This document shows, piece by piece, positions 19,204 to 27,189 of a stretch of DNA of 45,527 nucleotides. The notes below the pieces were generated by a model, which had not been told where the DNA came from, made no database searches, and was given only the letters and a program-made list of their open reading frames with translations. The position numbers were made by a program, and so were the translations under genes. The first letter of the stretch is position 1. Every line of letters begins with the position of its first letter. The DNA is from Ensifer adhaerens (GTDB lineage: Bacteria; Pseudomonadota; Alphaproteobacteria; Rhizobiales; Rhizobiaceae), in contig NZ_PNFP01000030.1 of assembly GCF_002940685.1 (NCBI RefSeq), positions 1 to 45,527 of the forward strand, written 5' to 3'.

Positions 19204-20280
19204 TTAGGCCGCAGACCGGGCAGCACGAGGCAGCTTATCCGGCTGGTCCGGGCATGCTGGACAAGCAACCGACGCGCCAACCTTGATTGTCCGGTCGATC
19301 GCCACCAGCGTCGGACGTCCCTCGCGAATGGAGCGTATCTGCCGATCGAAATCCGGTCGCGAGACGAGATACATCCCTCCCCTTGCGCCCTCGAAACCGC
19401 AGTTCCATGCGGCAAGGGCCTGGCCAAATCGCAGCGCTTCGTTCAGCCCGGCTTCGCCAATGCTCATCAATCCGTTCAGCCCGCTGCCAGCGGCTTTCAT
19501 CAGGAAGCCACCGGTGCACCAGTCCCCTGACCCGCAACTATCTACGAGGTTTGCGACTGGAAAGGCGGGCACAACTATCCATGACGACACCTTGCCGTCG
19601 AGCCGGTGGCGGTATCGAAGGCCATCGGCTCCTACCGTCTGAATTTCGACACGCGTCGCTGTTCCCTCAGACATGGCCTGTCCCGCATCGGCGAGGCGCT
19701 GATCCGAATATTTGACCACATGCGCCAAACCAAGCGCTTCCGCGAAAAGCTTGTCGTCCGTTTTTCCGGACGGCTCGAAGACGACGACTGCGCCCGCCGA
19801 GGCTGCGCTCTCGGCAAGTGTCAGGGCGGCGCGCGATAAACGGTCGAGGAAAAAAACGGACGAACTTTGTAGGTGTGGAACGATGGTTTCAACCGAAGCC
19901 TGGGTGACCGGCCGGTAGCTGGGCAGGCGCTGGCCACAATGCGGGCAGGTCCAGAGAAAGCGATGCGTCGGGGTGCCATCCCGTCCGCGCCGGATCTGCT
20001 GGATGATAATCGGCGTATGGCCGGTCGGCGCGCAGTTGGCAAAATCGAGATGCACGTTCCACGATGAAAGATCGGTACGTACGCGTTCGGACGCAGGATC
20101 ACCGTTCATCCTGGCAATCGGATAGGCGTCCCAGCCTAGATAAGACATGATGGCCATGACGTTGCCGCAGGTGCCGCCCGCCCAGGATTGTACCGGGGTG
20201 TTCGGATCGAGGCCCATTACAAGGTCAAGGGCGACCAGCCCGGTGCCGAAAATCTTGGGTCTGTCGATGACGATCGACAT
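19204..20280 (-). CDS. PfkB-family (ribokinase-like) kinase, last gene of a five-gene operon
   Basis: 358 residues. The PfkB N-terminal motif is visible (AGGTCGNVMAIMSYLGWDAYPI) and so is the C-terminal anion-hole motif DSCGSGD253W, where D253 is the expected catalytic base. The family phosphorylates sugars, nucleosides or similar alcohols with ATP. Two oddities: an insertion around residues 110-120 containing C-P-H-C-G (CPHCGQRLP), and a tail with C-P-A-C-P, which together could bind a zinc ion; PfkB enzymes normally lack this. It follows the upstream gene by 18 bases with an AAAGGA ribosome site and is the last gene of the 19.2-26.4 kb operon. The substrate is unknown, but its neighbours (SIS, HAD, phosphoribosyltransferase-like) suggest a sugar phosphate or nucleoside. 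Confidence 0.8.
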   Translation of the reverse strand: MSIVIDRPKIFGTGLVALDLVMGLDPNTPVQSWAGGTCGNVMAIMSYLGWDAYPIARMNGDPASERVRTDLSSWNVHLDFANCAPTGHTPIIIQQIRRGRDGTPTHRFLWTCPHCGQRLPSYRPVTQASVETIVPHLQSSSVFFLDRLSRAALTLAESAASAGAVVVFEPSGKTDDKLFAEALGLAHVVKYSDQRLADAGQAMSEGTATRVEIQTVGADGLRYRHRLDGKVSSWIVVPAFPVANLVDSCGSGDWCTGGFLMKAAGSGLNGLMSIGEAGLNEALRFGQALAAWNCGFEGARGGMYLVSRPDFDRQIRSIREGRPTLVAIDRTIKVGASVACPACPDQPDKLPRAARSAA

Positions 20281-20298
20281 AACGCGCTCGTCCTTTCG

Positions 20299-21396
20299 TC
20301 ATGTGTGTAGCAGCGGCCTCGGCTGAGGATAGACCTCTCCCTCCAGCCAAATATGAACCAGATGCGGTGAATCTGGGGCGTCCGAGACTGATGCATCTAA
20401 ATCATATCCTAGAGCCTCAAGGTAAGCGACTGGTAAATTCCGCTCGAGTGCAGCCATCAGTGCCCCAAGTGCCATCACCTTGCTACCAAGCGGCGAGAGC
20501 ACGAGGCGAGAGCCGCCAACCTCGGAAAAGACCGGTTTTCTGAGATCGTCGAGGCGCAAGATCGTCCGGTAGAGATCGAGAGGGTCTCGCTCATCGGCGT
20601 AGACGATGTCGCGAGTATCGACCGACCAGGCGCTATCGAGTTCGACCATGAATTCTTCCGCCAAGCGGTCGCCAATCCGCGGGTCCATAGATGGGAATGG
20701 CAGGATCGGGCAGGTGTCGTGCGGCGAGACGAAATCATAGAGGCGGTCCAGAGCGGCGCGCTTCCCCGTCGCCAGCTGCGGCAGCCAGAGCTTGGCCGCC
20801 GCGGCGAACTTGTTGAGCGTAAGGCCGCCGACAAAGCCATGAACATAGCCCGGGGAATCACTGGCGATCGTCTTGATCGCGCCGTCCAGAGCGGGATTGT
20901 GCGCGACGAGCAAATGGAGGTTCGGTGGCCCCTTGCCCCGCTGGCTGTACTCGACGAGGAGTCGGATGATCGGAAAACTGGTTCCGACCGACAGGGCGCT
21001 GACATCGACGACGACATCCGTGACGCCGTCAAAATTTTGCCCCGCAAGGGCTCGCGCCACGTTTCGACCGCCAATCACGGCGAGATCGCTGCCGAAGATA
21101 TCGACAGGAACGAGCGCGTGGTTTGGCACGATCGTCTGCAGATCGGCGATATTCTTCGCAGCCCGCGATACGAGTTCGGGCGAGGGATCCGGTCGATTTT
21201 CCTGGAGGAACAGTCCGCGTAGCGGCGCCCCGGCTACGGCCAGCTTTCGCGATATCACGCAGGCACGGGGATCGAAGCCTGCCCCGGCGATCACGATGAC
21301 ATTGCGATTGGTATCGGCAAAATAATCGTCAATGAATCCGGATACAGCGTCGCCTCTGTGAGAAATACAAGGGTCCCATCGCCAGTCGCGCGCCAT
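20299..21396 (-). CDS. Rossmann-like protein of unknown function in the five-gene operon
   Basis: 365 residues. After a short leader (WRWDPCISHRGD) the strand-loop NVIVIAGAGFDPRACVISR looks like a nucleotide-binding Rossmann start. VTDVVVDVSALSVGTSFPIIR looks like a later strand and loop. A conserved-looking segment SPHDTCPILPFPSMDPRIGD follows at ~225-245. I cannot name the family. It starts one base after the ATPase stop, so the two are certainly co-translated. It could be a nucleotide- or sugar-phosphate-handling enzyme working with the kinase and phosphoribosyltransferase-like protein. Confidence 0.7.
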   Translation of the reverse strand: MARDWRWDPCISHRGDAVSGFIDDYFADTNRNVIVIAGAGFDPRACVISRKLAVAGAPLRGLFLQENRPDPSPELVSRAAKNIADLQTIVPNHALVPVDIFGSDLAVIGGRNVARALAGQNFDGVTDVVVDVSALSVGTSFPIIRLLVEYSQRGKGPPNLHLLVAHNPALDGAIKTIASDSPGYVHGFVGGLTLNKFAAAAKLWLPQLATGKRAALDRLYDFVSPHDTCPILPFPSMDPRIGDRLAEEFMVELDSAWSVDTRDIVYADERDPLDLYRTILRLDDLRKPVFSEVGGSRLVLSPLGSKVMALGALMAALERNLPVAYLEALGYDLDASVSDAPDSPHLVHIWLEGEVYPQPRPLLHT

Positions 21397-21397
21397 T

Positions 21398-23311
21398 TCA
21401 AACCTCGTTCAGGATACGTACCAGGTCGTTGGTCCGCTTTTCAAGGAAACCACCGCGCTTGAGCGTCAGCCTGTGGTGAAGCAAAAGCACGCCGCCCAGC
21501 TCAACGAGAACCCAGAGACGCTTCTTGGTGCCGTGGTTGGGAACGAGGACAAAGGCGTTATAGGCCACGCCGAATTGCAGGATGCGCGCCAGCTCCGGCT
21601 GGTTGCGGGGAATTTCGTAGAACTCTTCCTGCGGTATACCGAAGGCATTGGCGCCACCTCCAAGCGACGCGTTTCCCTCAAGGCTCTTCTTGACGCAAGC
21701 AGCCGCAATCCCATCCGCAAGCTTCTTGACCTGCTGATGGTGCGGGAAATCCCACTCCCGGATCATTTCGGCAGCCCGGTTTCGCAAGAGCGAATGCTGC
21801 GAGCTCGCACTCAAGGTTGGCGACTTTGAACGGATCAGCTGCGTTTCGGATTGGGCAACCAAGCGTGAGGCGAGCTGAAGGAACTGTTCGGCGTTTTCTG
21901 AGCCCGCGTCACATAACGGATCGATCCCATAGAAATAGGGCCGATCTTGCTTGTGGAGTAGATGGATTTTCGCACCTTCGTAGACCTTGTCGTCCGCAAC
22001 GAGCGGGCGTGACGGTTCGGCGTCCTGCCCGGCATCGTCGAAAAGCCCCTGCTGCGGCACGCGTTTGGCATAACGCTGGAAAAGCACGCCGAGCATGGAA
22101 AGTCGGACCTCTTCGCAGTCTTCGGTCGTGTCCTTCAGATAGTTAGCGATATCCCGTTCAAGGCCGGTCCTTCGCTCCGCAGTGATTTTGAAGCGCCGTT
22201 GCAGACTATCGACGTGGCTTGCAAGCCTTTCTCGCTTCGACTGCGAAATCGGCTCGATATAGGTCGCAAGCAGATTTCCGAGATCATTGAGTCGGCGACG
22301 GTGGAAAATATCCATCTGCGCGAGATATCGATTGGCCATCCCTTTGGCCATCTTGCGAAATGCGCGGCGCTGATTGAGCCTGTCCCCACCGCTTTGCATC
22401 CATATCGTGGTTGTCTCGCGCGACTTTTTAAGGCCCGGCTCACTGGCGTGCGCGATCTCGTTTTCTTCAACCAACACGTCTGCCGGCGTCAGGGCATCAA
22501 GGCGCGTAAGCACCCAGCGCGAGACCCGCAGCTCGCGCCGGCTAAGCCAACGTTGAAGGGATTGGAACTGCGCCGGATGCAGGCTGTGGGCGTCGTCGAA
22601 GATCACCAGCGGCTTCAGGACGGATGACTGGTTGTTCTCCTTGAGGCGGAACGTCTCGATGACATCGAACGGGCGGTAGGCCGCCGCGGCAACTTCCTTT
22701 TCGATCTCTTCTATTTCTGGTGGAACCAGAGCAGCCGAGATATTGTAGATCGCAAGCTCGATCTCCCGCGCCCGCTCCAGCAACCCACGCGCATCTGTCC
22801 CGCCAATGGCCGTTAGCGCCGCTTCGGCGTCGGGTCTCGGCACGATTTCAATGTCCTCGATCGATGCGCCCGCCAACTGCACGTCCCTGATCCAGGCCAG
22901 CACTGTCCGGGCCTGCAGGAGAGCCGTCATCAATCCGCTCTTGAGCTCATCGGGATATGGAAACTCCCAGAATTCGCGGTACTCACCCTCAAGCGGCAGG
23001 CGTGCCCCGATGACCGCCGGCATCCCGGTCGTGATCGCCCCGCAGGCCGTCAACGTGTCGATCAGATCGTCATAGATATCCTGGCCGCGATTTCGCAACA
23101 GCGTCCGCAATGTCGAATATTGAAAGAGACGCGCAAGCGTCGTCTTTCCGCTACCGGGCGTCCCGATGATCGTTGTCAGGCGGTCATAGAGCTTTCCCTC
23201 CTCAGCGTGTTTCTGGAAGAAGGTCGCCAAGGGCTCAGGGGTAACGACGGCAAGAAAGGCCTCGTCGTCGCGTAGATATTCGGTTGCGCGTTTCTCGAAG
23301 GGATTGACCAT
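21398..23311 (-). CDS. P-loop (AAA/ORC-CDC6-like) ATPase in the five-gene operon
   Basis: I place the start at the ATG at 23311 (637 residues), with AGGA about six bases upstream and seven bases after the previous stop. The longer upstream frame merely overlaps the previous gene. Walker A is IGTPGSGK56TTLAR. Walker B is LVIFDD240AH. A strand ending WVLTR (~270) suits sensor 1. The layout, with a basic region and helices after the ATPase core and a winged-helix-sized C-terminus, resembles the bacterial ATPases named ORC/CDC6-like. It is long compared with a simple AAA domain, and the helical insert (residues ~130-215) between the Walker motifs is unusual. It may be a regulator, or a switch that senses invasion for the metabolic enzymes encoded beside it. 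That role is inferred. Confidence 0.75.
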   Translation of the reverse strand: MVNPFEKRATEYLRDDEAFLAVVTPEPLATFFQKHAEEGKLYDRLTTIIGTPGSGKTTLARLFQYSTLRTLLRNRGQDIYDDLIDTLTACGAITTGMPAVIGARLPLEGEYREFWEFPYPDELKSGLMTALLQARTVLAWIRDVQLAGASIEDIEIVPRPDAEAALTAIGGTDARGLLERAREIELAIYNISAALVPPEIEEIEKEVAAAAYRPFDVIETFRLKENNQSSVLKPLVIFDDAHSLHPAQFQSLQRWLSRRELRVSRWVLTRLDALTPADVLVEENEIAHASEPGLKKSRETTTIWMQSGGDRLNQRRAFRKMAKGMANRYLAQMDIFHRRRLNDLGNLLATYIEPISQSKRERLASHVDSLQRRFKITAERRTGLERDIANYLKDTTEDCEEVRLSMLGVLFQRYAKRVPQQGLFDDAGQDAEPSRPLVADDKVYEGAKIHLLHKQDRPYFYGIDPLCDAGSENAEQFLQLASRLVAQSETQLIRSKSPTLSASSQHSLLRNRAAEMIREWDFPHHQQVKKLADGIAAACVKKSLEGNASLGGGANAFGIPQEEFYEIPRNQPELARILQFGVAYNAFVLVPNHGTKKRLWVLVELGGVLLLHHRLTLKRGGFLEKRTNDLVRILNEV

Positions 23312-23318
23312 GATGATC

Positions 23319-24446
23319 CTATGAATGCCTCTGCCTTCGTCTGAAGAGCGGACGCATCGCCATCGTTGCTTCGCCACCCTCGGTCTCTGCCCAGAGTATG
23401 GCGACAGAATTGTTGGGCGTATTGTGTTCGAGAACCAGTGGCAAGGCACATCCGCCATAGCCAAGACCCAGGTGCTCGACCCCTCCGACATCCGTATGCT
23501 CGGTCTGGATTTTCGGGTCGTAATATTTCTGGGTAAGCGCGATGAAGTCCTCCAATGGCATCGGGCTTTTGTCTACGGGAAGATCCGGCGGCAGAATCGT
23601 CCCAAACGAGAAATTGATCGTCTCCGTCCACCCCTCCTTTTTCAAGGCGTCCTTGGCGTCGTCAACCCGTCGGACCATCTCGCCTGCGCCCGCATGCGTC
23701 GCGATATAGTGGTGGACACAGAGTTCCCAATCCGGGGCCAACACTTTGGCCGAAAGCGCGCCGACGACATTCTCAAGCGATTCCTTGAAACGCGAAAGCT
23801 TTCCGGACCACTTCTGCTTCTTGTCGTTCCAGCGATGGAACGAGGTCCCGGTTCCGACGAAATCGTCGATCAGGTAAACCAACCTGAACTGTGCGTCCGG
23901 GTCCTTAAGGTCTTTGCGAAGGTCATCGATCAGATCTTGCCATTTGTCTTCGTCGAGCTGGGTCGCCAGGACGAACTGCTCGTTCGTCAGGATGCCGACA
24001 TTGTTATGCCGGATGCCATCAATCCTGGCGCCGTCACTCAATCCCATGAAAAGCGTCTGCCGTCGCAAGCGACCGGCTGCATCTCTCGCATCGCTATCGG
24101 CCCAGACCCGGTAGCGCGGAATTCCCTTTTCCGCCGCGACCATGCTGATGATGCGCTCACGCACGACGGACGGATAAAATTGCTCCACGAGGCGGTTCAT
24201 CTCTGCCTGGCCCACGTAGATCAGGGATTGACGCACGAACGCGTAGGCTGTCGGACGCTCGATGGGATCAAACTGCTGCAGCCAGGTCCCAAGGCTTTCA
24301 ATGAACCGCATACCTGCCTGAAAATCGCGATAACCGTCGTATTTCAGCTTCGACATCAGACGCAACCAGCTGAACTCGCGTCTGGCCTGGTCGTCGTCCC
24401 AAGCCATGATCTCGCTCAATATCCGCAGCCCAAGTCCTTCGTTCAC
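23319..24446 (-). CDS. Phosphoribosyltransferase-like protein in the five-gene operon
   Basis: 375 residues starting with GTG at 24446, overlapping the stop of the SIS-HAD gene by GTGA. Residues ~189-203 (RLVYLIDDFVGTGTSF) match the PRPP-binding loop of type I phosphoribosyltransferases: hydrophobic strand, two acidic residues, then G-T-G-T. Around it are helical extensions with no known motif, and a C-terminal segment (VEHLGLGYGGCALPLVLEHNTPNNSVAILW) that looks conserved. The fold normally transfers phosphoribosyl groups from PRPP. Some members only bind nucleotides. Residue ~80-95 (YVGQAEMNRLVEQFYPSVVRERI) may be a lid or dimer helix. I believe public databases contain a family of conflict-associated PRTase domains that would match. 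Confidence 0.75.
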   Translation of the reverse strand: MNEGLGLRILSEIMAWDDDQARREFSWLRLMSKLKYDGYRDFQAGMRFIESLGTWLQQFDPIERPTAYAFVRQSLIYVGQAEMNRLVEQFYPSVVRERIISMVAAEKGIPRYRVWADSDARDAAGRLRRQTLFMGLSDGARIDGIRHNNVGILTNEQFVLATQLDEDKWQDLIDDLRKDLKDPDAQFRLVYLIDDFVGTGTSFHRWNDKKQKWSGKLSRFKESLENVVGALSAKVLAPDWELCVHHYIATHAGAGEMVRRVDDAKDALKKEGWTETINFSFGTILPPDLPVDKSPMPLEDFIALTQKYYDPKIQTEHTDVGGVEHLGLGYGGCALPLVLEHNTPNNSVAILWAETEGGEATMAMRPLFRRRQRHS

Positions 24447-26440
24447 GTCAGCGCATCCTTCACAAAGCCGAGCTGCCCGTCCACGACCTCGAGGAGCCTG
24501 ATATAATCCAGTGTCGCCTCCACGCCGCGCTGTCCGGATTCGGCCAGGTTCCAGCAGCTTGCAGGATCAACGCTCGTTTCATCGACGCTGAGCGAATCTT
24601 CGCCACGCAGAAGCTCGAAGTCATTGCCAGGCCACCGGCCGCGATCCCCGATCGCCAAGATCGGACCAGGTCGCAATTGCGACCTCAGTCTGTCGATGAC
24701 ATTAAGTTTCGAAACCGAGGCCGCAACGATGTCTACGGAGTGACTTGAGCGCGTCACCTTCACGCCCTCGCTTCCGGTCGCCAGGATAACTTGATGGGCA
24801 ATGTCCCATAGTCTCCCCTCGCCCATGTCGGTCTTCGCCTGAAGCGTGATCTGAAACTGCCGGTTGGTCTGCTCGGTGAAGTCGGCGAGCTCTGGATGAC
24901 GCTGTAGCGCAATCGCCAGAGACGCGAGTTCGGGACAGCACGCCGCCTGTCCATCAGGGACAGCCGCGTCGCTCAATGGCGCAATCTCGGCTCCGTTATA
25001 ATAAGCGACGAGGATGTCGCCCCAGTATCGTTCCGGCAACACCTTTCGCAGGTCTTTCCTGACGGACGAGCCGCGCCCGGTGGCAATCGCGACGCGACCA
25101 CCCGCTCTCAGTATCCGGATCAGCTCAGCGACGATGTCCTGACGCGGCAGCTGAAAACGATGCCGTGTATCGACCAGCGTCCCGTCATAGTCGAATACGA
25201 CGGCCGAAAATCGCTTGTTCACAAGCTGCTTACGATAGGCCGTCAGGGCTCGCTTCCAGCGAGCAAGTTCTTCTCCGTCCATGCTGGCGGCGGTCTTGCC
25301 TGCCTTTCGAGATATTGCGGCCTCGTCGCGAGAACCAATCGAAAGTGCAAGCTTGGTCTTCCTGGACCGCGGCAGGGGGAGATTGTAGAGCTTGCGCCCG
25401 AAATCCGGCACACCTGGCCGTCCTGGGTCGATGCCCACCGCTAGACCGGCCCACTCGGTGATCCTTAAGGCTGCAATGAGCGAAGAGACCATGGCAGCGA
25501 CAGGGCTACCGGGAAGGTCGACAACAGCTTTTGGTATGTCCCCGGGGATCAGGTCTAGTGTTTTCTCCGCCAGTGCACGGTCATGATCTGAAACCAGGGC
25601 AAGCACGCCGCTGATGTCACCTCTCTTGGCGAGCCAATGGTGGCGGCCATGCGCGAAATTTCGATAATCTGCGAGTTGAAGGTTCCCAAGAGCCGCTTCG
25701 GTGAATTTTGATTCTAGGTCGATCGCGCCAACCTTGGTCATTGGGCCGTGAACCACCAGCGTCGTGCCGCGCGACCAAAGGCGACCAGTTTCTACTCGCC
25801 AGGACGCTACCACATCACTTTGCGCAGAAAGGAGCTGATCGACAATCGCAACCGCCGCATCCCACTCTCGATCGCCATCGTGCTCGAAGGCATAGGCCCG
25901 AGCAAGAAGCGAGATGAAGCCCAGCAAGGAATTGGTCGCCAGAAATCCGTCCTTTCCGGCAGGCGATGTTGCGATCACTAGGTCCACATAGGGATGGCGG
26001 CGGCATAGATCGGCAAGCGGGCTGTCATCTCTCCCGCATATGATCGCAAGTTGGCGCGGCTCGCGTGTCACAAGTGTTTTTGCGGCTGCGATGATGTCCA
26101 CGTTTCCGCCGCCCGCACTCAACAGCCAATGGGACACACCGACGAGTGGATCTGCGGAAACTTCAAGCGGAGTCGACACCGAGGCAAGACGACCGGTAAA
26201 TGCCTGATGGAGGGCGACAAGCGCATGCGCGGCGGTGAGTGAACCGCCGGAACCGATCGCCTGGAGGGGGAAAAGGCCTGCCGTACGGATTGCCGCTCGC
26301 AGATCGTCAATATCCTTTCTATTCGCCCAAGCAAATGTTGTTTCTAGGCTGTTGATTTCCGTCGCGTACGGCTTTGCCATGAGCTCCTCGTGCAGGCTGA
26401 TTGGCCCCGCTGTCGATTCGACCGCTCTTGGCTCTGACAT
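24443..26440 (-). CDS. SIS (sugar isomerase) + HAD phosphatase fusion, first gene of the operon
   Basis: 665 residues. The N-terminal ~360 residues resemble a double SIS module, the phosphosugar-binding fold of glucosamine-6-phosphate synthase/isomerase (AIGSGGSLTAAHALVALHQ, then WLLSAGGGNVDIIAAAKTL, then TTLVVHGPMTKVGAIDLESKFTEAAL). The C-terminal part is a HAD hydrolase: VVFD417YD419GTLVDTRH (nucleophile and acid), VAIATGRGSS (motif II) and ILAIGDRGRWPGNDFELL (motif IV). HAD enzymes of this kind remove phosphates from sugar phosphates or nucleotides. The ATG at 26440 has a poor ribosome site. An in-frame ATG at 26380 (residue 21) follows GAGGAG and may be used. A 9-base inverted repeat lies just upstream. 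Confidence 0.8.
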   Translation of the reverse strand: MSEPRAVESTAGPISLHEELMAKPYATEINSLETTFAWANRKDIDDLRAAIRTAGLFPLQAIGSGGSLTAAHALVALHQAFTGRLASVSTPLEVSADPLVGVSHWLLSAGGGNVDIIAAAKTLVTREPRQLAIICGRDDSPLADLCRRHPYVDLVIATSPAGKDGFLATNSLLGFISLLARAYAFEHDGDREWDAAVAIVDQLLSAQSDVVASWRVETGRLWSRGTTLVVHGPMTKVGAIDLESKFTEAALGNLQLADYRNFAHGRHHWLAKRGDISGVLALVSDHDRALAEKTLDLIPGDIPKAVVDLPGSPVAAMVSSLIAALRITEWAGLAVGIDPGRPGVPDFGRKLYNLPLPRSRKTKLALSIGSRDEAAISRKAGKTAASMDGEELARWKRALTAYRKQLVNKRFSAVVFDYDGTLVDTRHRFQLPRQDIVAELIRILRAGGRVAIATGRGSSVRKDLRKVLPERYWGDILVAYYNGAEIAPLSDAAVPDGQAACCPELASLAIALQRHPELADFTEQTNRQFQITLQAKTDMGEGRLWDIAHQVILATGSEGVKVTRSSHSVDIVAASVSKLNVIDRLRSQLRPGPILAIGDRGRWPGNDFELLRGEDSLSVDETSVDPASCWNLAESGQRGVEATLDYIRLLEVVDGQLGFVKDALT

Positions 26441-26470
26441 CAGATTGTTGATGTGCCTTCCCCTGTGACC

Positions 26471-26500
26471 TGAATCTCTTTTAAAACCAGGAGAGATTCA
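26471..26500. promoter_or_regulatory. Candidate operator upstream of the five-gene operon
   Basis: A perfect 9-base inverted repeat, TGAATCTCT and AGAGATTCA, separated by 12 bases, lies 31 bases before the first start codon of the minus-strand operon and about 130 bases from the divergent plus-strand gene. It has no run of T, so it is not a terminator. A second, imperfect inverted repeat (GACGTCGC and GCGGCGTC) follows at about 26508-26527. Symmetry and position suit binding of a dimeric repressor. Confidence 0.4.
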
Positions 26501-26628
26501 ACAGGCCGACGTCGCTATCGCGGCGTCATCAACAACTATAAGAAGCACCGATTTTGCTTTCTCGCTTAACCGCCACCATATTTTCGATTAGAGCAGCAAT
26601 ACTCGGCCGTTAATTTTGGGGGATGTTT

Positions 26629-27096
26629 ATGTGGAGTGAAGTGAATTTTGGGAAGTGGTCGTCCAAGCCAAAAACATTGCCACAGATACTTGTTTCAGAT
26701 CCCGACTGGTTTTTCTGGGCCGTAGAAAACGACGTCCTCGCCAGTCGAAAGGCACTCGCGGCGGAAGCTGAAACATTGAACCGACGCGCGCGAGCGATAA
26801 AAATTCCTTCAAGCAAAGCGCCGATGGATTGCGTCCGGTATTGGATAAGCCACAAGGGAGAGTTTTCCGACATGGAGCTCATCCAAGCCTCGGAACCGGC
26901 TCATGTCGGCTCGAGTTCGGAAATCCGGAGGGACCACCTCAATCTCTACGCACCGAGGGCAATCAAAGACTACGACAAACTGGGGTGTAGGCTCTTGCTA
27001 AAGAGCTTTAAGCACTATTGGTTCGATGGGAAGGCGTTCACGAAAGACAAGGTGGAAGCATTTTTTTCCGATCCCGCCAACTTTGTGAATCCCTGA
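26629..27096 (+). CDS. Unknown small protein with DUF3820-like opening
   Basis: 155 residues from the ATG at 26629; GGGGG six bases upstream favours this ATG over the one at 26623. The opening, VNFGKWSSKPKTLPQILVS then DPDWFFWAVEND, resembles the short 'FGK...G..L..L...DPxYLxW' module (DUF3820-like), which is found fused to nucleases and in phage proteins. The rest is charged and helical, ending in FSDPANFVNP, with no motif I know. It is divergent from the five-gene operon and shares its promoter region, so it might be its regulator or part of it. Confidence 0.6.
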   Translation: MWSEVNFGKWSSKPKTLPQILVSDPDWFFWAVENDVLASRKALAAEAETLNRRARAIKIPSSKAPMDCVRYWISHKGEFSDMELIQASEPAHVGSSSEIRRDHLNLYAPRAIKDYDKLGCRLLLKSFKHYWFDGKAFTKDKVEAFFSDPANFVNP

Positions 27097-27189
27097 CAGG
27101 GATCATCCGAGGCAGTCTTTTCATCTTGGATTGTCGTTCGAAAATAAGGGGGTCGGCGAGACACGTTGCTGATGGAAATCGGCTCGATG

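Noticed and set aside
23325..24506. 393-residue plus-strand frame opposite the PRTase-like gene
   Set aside because: The minus-strand frame has the PRPP motif and operon overlaps. The plus frame shows no domain and mirrors codon third positions.
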